Shown: positions 40,397-49,331, numbered from the stretch's first letter. The stretch is DNA of 64,000 bases from JACVRW01 sp963826165 (GCA_963826165.1 CAWGWC010000007.1:620001-684000); one strand, 5' to 3'. Notes: a model not told the origin generated them from the sequence alone. Made by a program: numbers and translations.

Positions 40397-41779
40397 CTAG
40401 AGCCGCCGCGGTGCGAGCTTCAGGGTGTGCCGCTTGGTCCGGCTGTTGCCGGCTCGGTCCCGGAGGCTGAGCGTTACCTTGGCGGTGACGGTTCGGCCTT
40501 GGTCGAGCGCGCGGGCCAGGCGAGCTTGCAGCTTCGAGCCGAGACGCAGTTTCACCGTGCGGGTGTCCCCGCTGGCGATGTAGCGCTCGCGGGGTAGGGC
40601 GAGCGTGTAGGCGCGGGCTGCGCCGGAGATGCGGATCTTGGCCGTCGCTGACAGCCACAGGTCTTCGTTTCCAGCTGTCACGGTCAGCCGCAGCGAGCGT
40701 CCGAGACGTTGACTTTCCTGACGGACAAGTCGTGCCTGCGGGGCTAGGTGGTCGGCGGGCGTCGTCGACACGCCGGGCTTGGGGGTCGGCCGGGGCCCGG
40801 CGGGCGCAGGACGCTCAGGGCCGGGGCGACAGATCACGTTGAGGCATTGGGCCGGGTTGCCGTTGCCGGTGGCGTAGTTGATACCGGACTGGTTTCCGGG
40901 TACGGCGTTGATGCCGTAGCGAGCGTTGTCGTTGGCTGTGTTGGCGGCCAGGTAGTTGCCGGGGCTTTGCACGTCGATGCCGTCGCCGTTGGGGTCGTCG
41001 TACTCCAACTCCGGGCCGGCGGCCTCGATGCCGGACACGTTGTTTTCGATCAGCTGGTTGCCGCTGGAGTCGGGCCCGATGTCAAAGCCATCGCCGCCGA
41101 GACCGTGGCAGTGCAGCGGGCCGGGGATGCCGGGCAGTTTGGACGGAACCAGGTTTGCCTTGAACAGGTTGTGGTCGGCGTTTGAGGTGCGGAGCGGGCC
41201 GCCCATCCCGCCACACAGGCTGTTGTGCACGATCCGGTTTCGGTGGGCGTTTGACATGGACAGGGCGCCGGCGGGCGCGCCGATGTCGTTGTCGGCGACC
41301 AGGTTGTCGCTGCTGTTGTACAGGCCGATGCCGCCTTCTGAGCGGCCGGTGTTGTGTTCGACGCGGTTTCGGTGCGAGGCAGTCAGGCCGATGCCCGTGC
41401 CGCCGCCCGCGGTGCGGATGTGGTGGATATGGCTGTCGGTGATGTCGTCGAGCGAGATCCCCCATGCGGTGCCGTTTCGGATGGTGATGTTGCGCCGGCC
41501 GTAGGCGACGATGGCGTCCCCGAAGTAGGAGCCGATCTCGTGACCGTTCAGGTCGAGGGTGACGTCGTCGGCGGCGATCAGGATCGAGGCGTAGCTGTCT
41601 GTGCCGTCAGGCCGGGGCACGGTGGGCGCGCCCTCGCCACAGTGCAGGTCGGCGGTGAGGGTGGTGTCCTGGGTGAGCTGGTCACCGCAGGCCAGGACGG
41701 TGGCGTGGGCGGCGCCGGGCAAGACCAACAGCGATCCGGCGGCGAGCGACAGCAGGCACGTGGTCAGGGGCTTTCGCAT
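40397..41779 (-). CDS. Secreted right-handed parallel beta-helix repeat protein
   Basis: A 460-residue exported protein (signal CLLSLAAGSLLVLPGAAHAT). It has repeated beta-helix turns rich in N and H (GISLDDITDSHIHHIRTAGG, NRVEHNTGRSEGGIGLYNSS, DNLVADNDIG, HNLFKANLVP) resembling NosD/pectate-lyase-like PbH1 coils. A Pro-rich linker (RPAPAGPRPTPKPGV) leads to a beta-sandwich domain at about 350-460. No lyase active site is identifiable. Several Cys may form disulfides. Its codon use looks slightly less GC-biased than its neighbours. Confidence 0.85.
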   Translation of the reverse strand: MRKPLTTCLLSLAAGSLLVLPGAAHATVLACGDQLTQDTTLTADLHCGEGAPTVPRPDGTDSYASILIAADDVTLDLNGHEIGSYFGDAIVAYGRRNITIRNGTAWGISLDDITDSHIHHIRTAGGGTGIGLTASHRNRVEHNTGRSEGGIGLYNSSDNLVADNDIGAPAGALSMSNAHRNRIVHNSLCGGMGGPLRTSNADHNLFKANLVPSKLPGIPGPLHCHGLGGDGFDIGPDSSGNQLIENNVSGIEAAGPELEYDDPNGDGIDVQSPGNYLAANTANDNARYGINAVPGNQSGINYATGNGNPAQCLNVICRPGPERPAPAGPRPTPKPGVSTTPADHLAPQARLVRQESQRLGRSLRLTVTAGNEDLWLSATAKIRISGAARAYTLALPRERYIASGDTRTVKLRLGSKLQARLARALDQGRTVTAKVTLSLRDRAGNSRTKRHTLKLAPRRL

Positions 41780-41876
41780 GGTGCGGGGCCGTCCTGGTGG
41801 CGGGGGGCGGTGCTTGAACGGTGAACGTCTCGGGACGCTTCCCCGTACGCGGCTGCGACTTTTTTGGAACTGGCCG

Positions 41877-42371
41877 CTAGAGCGCCTTCGAGCACTCCTC
41901 CGCGCCCGCTCCCGGACATAGATCCAGTGAGTCGGCCACGGTGCGCAGCAGCTGCCACAGCTGCGCCTGCTCGGTCTCGTCCAGGGCGCTGAGCAGGTCT
42001 TCTTCTCCTGATCCGATCGCGGCGTCGGCCTCGCCGAGCAGGCCGCGGCCGTCGCCGGTCAGATCCATCGTGTAGCGACGACGATCCGCCTCGTCGCGCG
42101 TCCGCTCAATGAGGCCGCGCTCGCAGAGCTCCGCGGTCACGCCGGCGAGGTTGCTGTAGTCGATTCCGAGGCCGTCGCCCACCTCGGTCTGCGAGGCCGG
42201 GCCCATGGCCTCGAGCTGCTTGAGCACGATGTACTGCTGGGGGCTCAGGTCCAGCGGGCGCAGGGCGCGGCGGAAGCGGGCCACCGACTCCTGGCCGAGG
42301 CGGGCGATCAGCACTCCGTACGGCACGCGGGCGTCAGCCGAGCTGGAGATCGACGCCTGTACCTGAGCCAT
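41877..42371 (-). CDS. MarR family transcriptional regulator
   Basis: A 164-residue regulator with a MarR winged helix (LSPQQYIVLKQLEAMGPASQ, VGDGLGIDYSNLAGVTAELC, RGLIERTRDEADRRRYTMDL). The ATG at 42371 is chosen over upstream in-frame starts because it opens the family N-terminal helix. It is divergent from YceI with an 80-base spacer containing overlapping palindromes. Redox or antibiotic stress sensing is typical of the family; one Cys in the helix ELCERG may be reactive. Confidence 0.88.
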   Translation of the reverse strand: MAQVQASISSSADARVPYGVLIARLGQESVARFRRALRPLDLSPQQYIVLKQLEAMGPASQTEVGDGLGIDYSNLAGVTAELCERGLIERTRDEADRRRYTMDLTGDGRGLLGEADAAIGSGEEDLLSALDETEQAQLWQLLRTVADSLDLCPGAGAEECSKAL

Positions 42372-42402
42372 GGTCCCGATCTTAACGTCGCCGAACATTG
42401 CT

Positions 42403-42430
42403 GGTATAGTACCATCATGGTTGTTAACCA
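42403..42430. promoter_or_regulatory. Overlapping palindromes, probable MarR operator
   Basis: GGTATAGTACC (42403-42413), ACCATCATGGT (42411-42421) and TGGTT-GTT-AACCA (42418-42430) form a chain of overlapping inverted repeats in the MarR/YceI spacer. Dyads of this size are typical of MarR sites. Control of both genes is inferred. Confidence 0.55.
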
Positions 42431-42451
42431 CTATCACGGAGGACATCGGCG

Positions 42452-43006
42452 ATGACCACGGCAGCACAGCCCTTCACCGAGAAGTACGTATCCGACCCCG
42501 TCCACGCCTCGTTCGGCTTTTCCGTCCGCTATTCGGGCCTGTCCGACTACCGCGGCAGCCTCAGCGACGTCCAGGCCAGCCTCGACGCCGGTGACTCCGG
42601 CCTCGCGCTCGAGGGCACCGCCAACGTGGATTCGATCTCGATTCAGAACCCGCCCCAGTTCCGCGCTCACGTGCTCGGCCCGGAGTTCTTCGACGTCCAG
42701 AACCACCCCACCGTCTCGTTTCGCTCGACCAAGGTCGACCTGGACGACGACGGCCGCGCCAACGTGGAGGGTGAGCTCACCATCCGCGGCATCACGCGCC
42801 CGGTGATCGCCACCGGCAACTGGTCCGAGCCGCGCGAGGGACTCGGCGGCACCAAGGCCGGCCTCGAGCTCAGCACCACATTCGACCGTCGCGACTTCGG
42901 CTTCGACTGGCAGATGGAGCTGCCCGGCGGCGGCATCGCGCTCGACTACGACGTGACCCTCACCGCCAACCTGCCGCTCGTGCCGGCCGAAGAGGCTCAG
43001 GGCTAG
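42452..43006 (+). CDS. YceI family protein
   Basis: A 184-residue lipocalin-like protein that binds isoprenoid-type lipids in characterised members. Conserved segments: DPVHASFGFSVRYSGLSDYR, NPPQFRAHVLGPEFFDVQNH, VSFRSTKV, GELTIRGITRPV, DFGFDWQMELPGGG. No signal peptide is seen, so it is cytosolic. GGAGGA precedes the ATG. Divergent from MarR, followed by the FMN reductase 4 bases later. Confidence 0.9.
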   Translation: MTTAAQPFTEKYVSDPVHASFGFSVRYSGLSDYRGSLSDVQASLDAGDSGLALEGTANVDSISIQNPPQFRAHVLGPEFFDVQNHPTVSFRSTKVDLDDDGRANVEGELTIRGITRPVIATGNWSEPREGLGGTKAGLELSTTFDRRDFGFDWQMELPGGGIALDYDVTLTANLPLVPAEEAQG

Positions 43007-43010
43007 CGCG

Positions 43011-43616
43011 ATGAGGATCCTGGGCATCTCCGGATCGCTCAGGCGCGATTCTCACAACTCGCGCCTGCTCCGGGCGGCGGCACGCTCGCTGCCGTCCGGA
43101 GCGGGGCTCGAGCTCTACTACGAGCTCGCGCACCTACCGCCCTTCAACGAGGACCTCGAGCTCGAGCCGCCGGCGTCCGTCGTGAGATGGCAGGAGGCCA
43201 TCGCGCGAGCCGACGCTCTCCTGTTCAGCACGCCGGAGTACAACGCGTCGATCCCGGGTCTGCTCAAGAACGCTGTCGACTGGGCCTCCCGGCCCTTCCC
43301 GGACAACGTCCTGCGCGACCGCCCGGCGGCCGTGATCGGCACCAGCACGGGCCTGTTCGGGGCAGTCTGGGCGCAGGCCGAGCTGCGCAAGGTCCTGCGC
43401 TACGCGGGCGCCCACGTGCTCGACGAGGAGCTCCCGGTGCCCACGGCCGACCTGGCCTTCAGCCCCGAGGGCGACCTGCTGATGCCGGAGCTGGATCAGC
43501 GCCTGCGCGAGCTGCTGGAGGCGCTTGCGCGGGAGGCCGCTGCTCCGCTGGAGGCGGTGGGCTCTCTCCCAGCGCCGCCGCCGCCAGGCGCTGCCCCAGC
43601 AACGGCCCGAACTTGA
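43011..43616 (+). CDS. NADPH-dependent FMN reductase
   Basis: A 201-residue flavodoxin-fold oxidoreductase. Motifs: ILGISGSLRRDSHNSRLLRA (FMN phosphate loop) and STPEYNASIPGLLKNAVDWA. Typical members end near residue 180. Here the last 25 residues (EAVGSLPAPPPPGAAPATAR) are Pro/Ala-rich and run antisense through the convergent flavin oxidase, so a native stop may have been lost. It likely forms an operon with YceI. Confidence 0.87.
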   Translation: MRILGISGSLRRDSHNSRLLRAAARSLPSGAGLELYYELAHLPPFNEDLELEPPASVVRWQEAIARADALLFSTPEYNASIPGLLKNAVDWASRPFPDNVLRDRPAAVIGTSTGLFGAVWAQAELRKVLRYAGAHVLDEELPVPTADLAFSPEGDLLMPELDQRLRELLEALAREAAAPLEAVGSLPAPPPPGAAPATART

Positions 43617-44601
43617 ACAGGTTGTCGCCCGCGAGGGCGAGCACCGAGCCGTTGTCCCACACCCGGGAGCTGTCGCTGCCCTCGGGCAGCATCGACGTGA
43701 GGCAGAGACGCAGCTCGGCCGGCTCGGGCACCAGGCCGGGCAGCGCGCTCTCCACGTAGGCGGCGATCCGCGCCACCATCTCCTCCACCCCCGTCTCGCG
43801 GTCGGCGTCGAGCGGGATCTCATCGTCGGCCGCGAGGCCGACCGCGTACTGGGCCGCACCGGGAAGAGGTGAGGCGTAGACGATCTCCGCATGGTCGCCG
43901 CTCTGCTCCTGCAGGCACGGCAGCCGCCCCGCCAGTCCGGGATCGCGCAGCGGGAACGTGGCCCGCACGTGAAGCCCGACGGACACCGGCACGTCGAATC
44001 CGGCCGCCGGGGCCAGCTCCCGGATGCCCACGCCTGCGCAGATGACCACTCGCCCGGCGCTCCACACCCCCTCCGAGCTCTCCACGAGCGCGGGTTCGCC
44101 GGGATCGACCCGGAACACCTGCCCCTCGATCAGGCGATCCCGCACGGCGCCCGCCAGCGCGGCGATGGCGCCCCGTACATCGGTGGGACCGGCCAGCTCG
44201 TCGAGCACCGCGGGCCCGCTCACCGGGCGCATGATCGGCAGCAGCCGCTCCTGTTCGGCCTGGTCGAGCATCCGTGCCGGCAGGCCCTCGGCCGTCAGCA
44301 GCGCTTCCAGCTCGGGTGCGTGGGATCCGGCTACCACCAGCCCCTGCCGCCCGATCAACGTCACGCCCAGCCGCGCCTGCCAGTCCTCCCAGATCGCCCG
44401 GGACGCGGCGGCATCGCGCACCAGCTCGGGCCGGCGGTGGGCGTGACGAAAGATGCGCGTGCGCCCCGCCGACTGGCCGGCGCCCGGCCTGGCCGCCTCG
44501 AAGATGCGGAAGTCGACTCCTCGCTGCTCCAGGGCGTACGCGGTGGACAGCCCCACGATGCCCGCCCCCACCACGATGACGTCGGCCGAGCGGCCCTGCA
44601 T
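43459..44601 (-). CDS. FAD-dependent oxidoreductase (DAO family)
   Basis: A 380-residue flavoprotein. FAD motif VIVVGAGIVGLSTAYALEQR near residue 8, and AGDNLFKFGPLLGQRLAAAA, the family C-terminal flavin motif, near 325-345. The remaining 35 residues (ESPPPPAEQRPPAQAPPAAR) are Pro-rich and overlap the convergent FMN reductase by 158 bases; they look non-native. The substrate (sarcosine, N-methyl tryptophan-like or other amines) is not assigned. ATG at 44601, one base after the TGA of the small upstream gene. Confidence 0.86.
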   Translation of the reverse strand: MQGRSADVIVVGAGIVGLSTAYALEQRGVDFRIFEAARPGAGQSAGRTRIFRHAHRRPELVRDAAASRAIWEDWQARLGVTLIGRQGLVVAGSHAPELEALLTAEGLPARMLDQAEQERLLPIMRPVSGPAVLDELAGPTDVRGAIAALAGAVRDRLIEGQVFRVDPGEPALVESSEGVWSAGRVVICAGVGIRELAPAAGFDVPVSVGLHVRATFPLRDPGLAGRLPCLQEQSGDHAEIVYASPLPGAAQYAVGLAADDEIPLDADRETGVEEMVARIAAYVESALPGLVPEPAELRLCLTSMLPEGSDSSRVWDNGSVLALAGDNLFKFGPLLGQRLAAAALGESPPPPAEQRPPAQAPPAARAGADPAPASAGRPRG

Positions 44602-44602
44602 C

Positions 44603-44860
44603 TCAGGCTGCGACGGCGTTGTAGTAGCGCACGGCCAGACCCGTGAGGAGGGTCTCGAAGCAGGCCTCGACCGTCATGTCGTGGGCCTCGGCGTAGCTCA
44701 CCAGGCCCGTCTCCTCGATGGCCTCGCTCTGGGTGATCACCTCGTCCACGAGATCGGGGTGCTGGTCGGAGAAGAAGGCGCCCATCGAGTAGAGGCTCGT
44801 GTCCATGAGCGACTCGATGAACTCCTCGCCCTCGGCTGCGCGGCTGCGCTTCGCGGCCAT
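44603..44860 (-). CDS. Small conserved protein, unknown function
   Basis: An 85-residue protein with no recognised domain. It reads as mostly helical, acidic in the middle (DLVDEVITQSEAIEETGLVS) and hydrophobic at the end (TVEACFETLLTGLAVRYYNA), with a basic N-terminus. It sits immediately before the flavin oxidase (TGA-G-ATG) and after the sigma-factor gene on the same strand. A helper role to the oxidase is possible but only inferred. Confidence 0.65.
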   Translation of the reverse strand: MAAKRSRAAEGEEFIESLMDTSLYSMGAFFSDQHPDLVDEVITQSEAIEETGLVSYAEAHDMTVEACFETLLTGLAVRYYNAVAA

Positions 44861-44898
44861 CGCGGTGAGGTTACCGGCGCCCGGCGCGCCGTCGCCGC

Positions 44899-46287
44899 TC
44901 AGGGAACGAGGCCGTTGACCCCGCCGCGAACCCCGTCCACCGTGTCGCCCACCTGCGGCGGGACGGGCGGGGGCAGCGTGACCGGCGGCACCGTCTGGCC
45001 CGGAGCCGGCTGGCCCACCTGCGGCAGCTGGACCTGGGGGGTGTTCACCTGCGGCAGCCGCACCTCCGGCACTGTTGGGTTCACCCGCGGGACCACGCTC
45101 GGAGCCTGGCCCTGTCCGGAGCCCCCTGCGGGAGACGGCGCTGGTGTGCCGCTGTCCGAAGCGGGGGGAGCCGGCGCCTGCGTGACCTCGCCGCCGCCAG
45201 AGCGCTGGCGGTCGCGGCGACGCCTGTCGCTGCGGCGGTCGCCGGAGTTCGCCCCGTTCTTCCCGTCGGCATCGGCACCCGCCGAGGAGCCCGACCCGGG
45301 CTGCCCCGGACCGCGCTCGACCGGAGCCCCGGTGCTGCTCTGGCTCGCCGTGGAGGAGCCGTCGCTGCCCGATCCGCCACCTGCGTCACGGCCGGCCTCG
45401 AGCGCCGCGCCTCCCGCGCCGGCCACGGCCACAGCCGCCACCAGCGCCGCGGCCTTGTGCGAGGCGAGCCCGCCGATCAGGCCGGTGCCGCTGCCGCTGG
45501 AGGAAAGGCCCCAGGAGAAGGGCAGCAGGCCGGCGAGCTTCTCACGCACCGTCCGCACCCGCAGCGGCTCGACTCCGAGCTCGCGGGCGAGTCGCCGGCA
45601 GGCGCTGCAGCGTTTGGCGTGGCGGGCGAGCCGGCGCTCGTCGCCCGACGCCCCCGCGCCGTCGGCCAGCCGCATGATGGTGCCGACGCTGGCGGCGCAG
45701 CGGCGTCCTTCCGACACCTGCTCGTACTCGCTCTTGAAGCGATGGCGCGCTCCCACGAGCGTGCGCTCGATCGCCGGCCGGCGCATGTCGAGCCGCTCCC
45801 CGATCTCGCGGTAGGACAACCCCTCCACGTCCTTCATCACGAGGATGCGGGCCTGTACGTCGGGCAGCTCGTCGAGGGCGCCGCGCAGGTGGTCCAGCCG
45901 TTCCTTGGTGATCAGGACCGACTCGGGCTGCGCACCGCCCTCGATCCGCAGGTGGTCCGACGGCCGCAGCGCCGTCTCGGCGTCCATCGACACCTCCACC
46001 GCGCCCGAGGAGCGCCGGTGGGCGTCGATCGCCGCGTTCCGCGCGATCTCATAGATCCAGGGCCGAAACTGCAGTTCGCCGCCGGTCTCGCGCATGCGAC
46101 GCAGCGCGGACAGAAAGACCTCCTGGGTCACGTCCTCCGCGCGTGCCTCGTCGCTGAGCATGCTGCGCACGAACGCGGCTATCGAGGCCCCGTACCGGCT
46201 GTAGAGGTCCTCGAAGGCCGAGTCGTCGCCCGCGCGAACCTGGGCGACCAGGTCGCGATCGGACGCTTCGGTGCGAGTTACGGTCAT
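44899..46287 (-). CDS. ECF sigma factor fused to zinc-finger membrane protein
   Basis: A 462-residue protein. Residues 1-180 form an ECF sigma factor: region 2 (DLYSRYGASIAAFVRSMLSD, EDVTQEVFLSALRRM) and region 4 (LDELPDVQARILVMKDVEGL, YREIGERLDMRRPAIERTLV). At about 220-240 a zinc-finger-like HAKRCSACRRLA appears, as in anti-sigma factors. A hydrophobic helix (KAAALVAAVAVAGAGGAALE, about 270-290) follows, then a Ser/Gly/Arg-rich and PQV-type Pro-rich tail. One polypeptide appears to hold sigma, anti-sigma-like and surface parts. Promoter choice is unknown. Confidence 0.85.
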   Translation of the reverse strand: MTVTRTEASDRDLVAQVRAGDDSAFEDLYSRYGASIAAFVRSMLSDEARAEDVTQEVFLSALRRMRETGGELQFRPWIYEIARNAAIDAHRRSSGAVEVSMDAETALRPSDHLRIEGGAQPESVLITKERLDHLRGALDELPDVQARILVMKDVEGLSYREIGERLDMRRPAIERTLVGARHRFKSEYEQVSEGRRCAASVGTIMRLADGAGASGDERRLARHAKRCSACRRLARELGVEPLRVRTVREKLAGLLPFSWGLSSSGSGTGLIGGLASHKAAALVAAVAVAGAGGAALEAGRDAGGGSGSDGSSTASQSSTGAPVERGPGQPGSGSSAGADADGKNGANSGDRRSDRRRRDRQRSGGGEVTQAPAPPASDSGTPAPSPAGGSGQGQAPSVVPRVNPTVPEVRLPQVNTPQVQLPQVGQPAPGQTVPPVTLPPPVPPQVGDTVDGVRGGVNGLVP

Positions 46288-46401
46288 TCCCGGCGTACCT
46301 GCCTCATCCTCCTGATCGGCTTCTTACCCTCAAACCTTCAGTCTCATGATCCTCGACGGTGCCAAGAAAGGGGCAACAAGTAGCCGTAATAGAGTCCTTC
46401 G

Positions 46402-47160
46402 ATGGCAGAGCGCGATCGGATCATCGAATTCCTGGACGAGCTCCTGGACGCCGGGAGCTTCGCCGACTACGGGCCCAACGGGCTGCAGGTCCCGGGTGCC
46501 GGCGAGATCGAGACCGTGGTGACCGGCGTCTCGGCGCAACGCGAATTGTTCACGCGCGCCGCCGGCGAGGGGGCGCAGCTGGTGATCGCCCACCACGGAA
46601 TGTTCTGGGAGTCCCAGCCGCGCGCGCTCTCCCCCGCCCAGCGTGACCGGCTGCGTGTCCTCATCGAGAACGACATCTCCCTGGCCGCCTACCACCTGCC
46701 CCTGGACGCCCACCCGGTAGTGGGAAACAACGCGCTGATCTGCGCCGAGCTCGGTCTGGAGCGAGGTGAACAGTTCGCCGAGCACCGCGGACGCTTGATC
46801 GGCCTGGTAGGCCGCTCGCCGGACGGGATCCCCTTCACTGAGCTTCGCGACCGCTGCGAGCGGCTCTTCGGCCAGGTCCCGTTCACGTGGGACGCCGGGC
46901 CCGGCGTCGTCCACTCCGTGGGCGTTCTCTCCGGCGGGGGCGCCTCGAGCTTCGCCGAGGCGATCGCGCTGGGCCTCGACGCCTTCATCACGGGTGAGCC
47001 GGCCGAGTACGCCATGGCCGACGCGCGCGAGAACGGGATCCATTTTGTCGCCGGCGGCCACTACGCCACCGAGACCTTCGGCGTGCGCCGGCTGGGCGAG
47101 CTCGTGTCCGAGCGCTTCGGGATCGAGCACCGTTTCGTGGACCTCCCCAATCCCGTCTGA
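46402..47160 (+). CDS. Nif3-like dinuclear metal centre protein
   Basis: A 252-residue member of the NIF3/YbgI (GTP cyclohydrolase I type 2-like) family that forms a hexameric ring with two metals per subunit. Metal ligands are in IAHHGMFW (His pair), YHLPLDAHPVVGNN (His/Asp) and GGHYATETFGVRRL (His/Glu). The biochemical role is not settled. Divergent from the sigma-factor gene, and followed by a 58-residue protein. Confidence 0.92.
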   Translation: MAERDRIIEFLDELLDAGSFADYGPNGLQVPGAGEIETVVTGVSAQRELFTRAAGEGAQLVIAHHGMFWESQPRALSPAQRDRLRVLIENDISLAAYHLPLDAHPVVGNNALICAELGLERGEQFAEHRGRLIGLVGRSPDGIPFTELRDRCERLFGQVPFTWDAGPGVVHSVGVLSGGGASSFAEAIALGLDAFITGEPAEYAMADARENGIHFVAGGHYATETFGVRRLGELVSERFGIEHRFVDLPNPV

Positions 47161-47232
47161 CACCGGTTGCGCCGACCGCGTCAGGCGATACTCTCCTTGT
47201 ACGGCTTGACAGCGACGAGGAGGAAGCAGTAC

Positions 47233-47409
47233 ATGGCGATCCACCTGACGCCCACCGAGCTCGGCCGAGAGGCGGGAATGCACCGCCGCGACGTCATCTC
47301 GAAGTGCATGGAACTGGGCGTCCCGATCTTCCAGGGTCGGATCGACAAGACTCTCTTCAGCAACAGCCTCAAGGAGGCGCAGCAGAAGAAGGAGCCGGCC
47401 AAGGCTTAG
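47233..47409 (+). CDS. Small helix-turn-helix-like protein, unknown function
   Basis: A 58-residue basic protein (LTPTELGREAGMHRRDVISK, CMELGVPIFQGRIDKTLFSN). The first half resembles a short helix-turn-helix or IF2-N-like fold, with a Lys-rich tail (LKEAQQKKEPAKA). A GAGGAGGAAG site precedes the ATG at 47233, which is favoured over upstream in-frame starts. It lies between Nif3 and the long-chain acyl-CoA ligase. No function is known to me. Confidence 0.75.
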   Translation: MAIHLTPTELGREAGMHRRDVISKCMELGVPIFQGRIDKTLFSNSLKEAQQKKEPAKA

Positions 47410-47513
47410 CACCGCGCGGGGCCACGGATGGCCTCGTTGTCCCTCTCCCCATAGAATCGGCGGCGCCGCGGACTGGCTCCGTGGCCAAACGTCGCACCAG
47501 GAGGGGACGAAGA

Positions 47514-49331
47514 ATGGAAGCAGTGACGGCCGGGGCCGCAGCAGAAGGCACGGGCTCGAAGACGATCGCCGATCTGCTGCCGCTGGCGGCCAAGAAGTAC
47601 GCCGACCGGCCGGCACAACGCCACAAGGTGGGCGAGGAGTGGGTCGACATCTCCTACGCCGACCTCGGCACGGCGGTGCGCGAGGTCTCCCTGGGCCTCG
47701 TCGACCTCGGAGTGGAGCGAGGCGAGAAGGTCTCGATACTCGCCCACACCCGTCCGGAGTGGACGGACGCCTGCTTCGGCATCCTCACCGCCGGCGCCAC
47801 CCTGGTCACGATCTACCAGACGAACTCGCCCGAGGAGTGCCAGTACGTGCTCCATCACTCGGACTCGCGGGCCGTGTTCGCCGAGGACGCGGAGCAGCTG
47901 GCCAAGCTGCGCGCGATCCGAGACCAGTGTCCGGAGCTGCGTCACATCGTCGTCATCGACCCCTCCGGCGCCGACCTGGGCGAGGACGAGATCTCGCTCG
48001 AGGCGCTGCGCGAGCGCGGCCGCGCGCGCGACGAGTCCGAGTGGGCGGCCCGCTACGAGGCCGTCGCCCCTGACGACATCTGCCTGTACATCTACACCTC
48101 GGGCACCACAGGTCCCCCCAAGGGCTGCCTGCTCAGCCACGCCAACTACCGGGCCATCACCGACGCCGTGGTGGACCAGAGCGTGCTCGAGGAGGGCGAC
48201 TCGTCCTATCTCTTCCTCCCGCTGGCCCACGCCTTCGCGATCCTGATCCAGTTCGCGTCCTTCGAGCTGGGGGTGACCCTCGCCTATTGGTCGCGCGACC
48301 CGAAGATGATCATCGCGGACATCGCTCAGGTCAACCCGAGCTACTTCCCCTCGGTGCCGCGCATGTTCGAGAAGATCTACACGCTGGCCACGAGCGCGAG
48401 CGAGGATCCGGCGCAGCTGCAGCAGGCGGTCCAGGTGGGGGTCAAGGTGCGCATGATGCGCGAGGCGGGCCAGGAGGTTCCCGCGGAGCTCCAGGCGGGC
48501 TTCGACCAGGCCGAGGAGAAGCTGTTCAAGAACGTGCGCGGCCTGTTCGGCCAGAACATCCGCGAGTGCGTGACCGGGGCGGCGCCCATCGCCCCGGAGA
48601 TCCTCGAGTTCTTCTACGCCTGTGGCGTGCCGGTGATGGAGGGCTACGGGATGACCGAGACGGCCACCAGCGCCACGGTCAACCGGCCGGACGGCAACAA
48701 CTTCCGCTTCGGCTCGGTGGGCAAGCCGATGACCGGCGTGGAGGTGAAGATCGCCGATGACGGCGAGGTCCTGATCAAGGGCCCGAACATCTTCCAGGGC
48801 TACTACAAGAACGAGAAGGCCACGGAGGAGACGCTCGAGGGCAGCTGGCTGCACACCGGTGACCTGGGCCGCCTCGACGAGGACGGGTTCCTCTACATCA
48901 CCGGGCGCAAGAAGGACATCATCATCACGGCCGGCGGCAAGAACATCACGCCCGCCAACCTCGAGAACGGGCTCAAGCAGAACCGCTGGATCTCGCAGGC
49001 CGTGGTGGTGGGCGACCGACGTCCGTACCTCATCGCCCTGGTGACCCTCGATCCGGAGGAGATCCCGGCGCTGGCCCAGTCGCTCGGCCTCGAGGACGAC
49101 TCGCTCGACAGCCTGCGCGCCGACGAGCGCGTGCGGGCCGAGGTCCAGAAGGTGGTGGACGAGGTCAACTCGCACGTCGGCCCCGTGGAGCAGATCAAGC
49201 GCTTCGAGATCCTCGATCACGACCTGTCTCAGGAGACGGGCGAGCTGACTCCGACGCTCAAGGTCAAGCGCAACGTGGTGCACGAGAAGTTCGCCGGCGT
49301 GATCGACGACGTCTATACCCGCGCCGGCTGA
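47514..49331 (+). CDS. Long-chain fatty-acid-CoA ligase (FadD15-like)
   Basis: A 605-residue AMP-forming ligase. Motifs: YTSGTTGPPKGCLLSHANY (P-loop), EGYGMTETATSATVN, SWLHTGDLGRLDEDGFLYIT, RKKDIIITAGGKNITPANLE and the C-terminal Lys in LTPTLKVKRNVV. Its size and the YTSGTTGPPKG type fit long-chain enzymes of the FadD15/AcsL group. A GAGGGGACGAAG site precedes the ATG at 47514; the upstream frame is a shadow. Confidence 0.93.
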   Translation: MEAVTAGAAAEGTGSKTIADLLPLAAKKYADRPAQRHKVGEEWVDISYADLGTAVREVSLGLVDLGVERGEKVSILAHTRPEWTDACFGILTAGATLVTIYQTNSPEECQYVLHHSDSRAVFAEDAEQLAKLRAIRDQCPELRHIVVIDPSGADLGEDEISLEALRERGRARDESEWAARYEAVAPDDICLYIYTSGTTGPPKGCLLSHANYRAITDAVVDQSVLEEGDSSYLFLPLAHAFAILIQFASFELGVTLAYWSRDPKMIIADIAQVNPSYFPSVPRMFEKIYTLATSASEDPAQLQQAVQVGVKVRMMREAGQEVPAELQAGFDQAEEKLFKNVRGLFGQNIRECVTGAAPIAPEILEFFYACGVPVMEGYGMTETATSATVNRPDGNNFRFGSVGKPMTGVEVKIADDGEVLIKGPNIFQGYYKNEKATEETLEGSWLHTGDLGRLDEDGFLYITGRKKDIIITAGGKNITPANLENGLKQNRWISQAVVVGDRRPYLIALVTLDPEEIPALAQSLGLEDDSLDSLRADERVRAEVQKVVDEVNSHVGPVEQIKRFEILDHDLSQETGELTPTLKVKRNVVHEKFAGVIDDVYTRAG

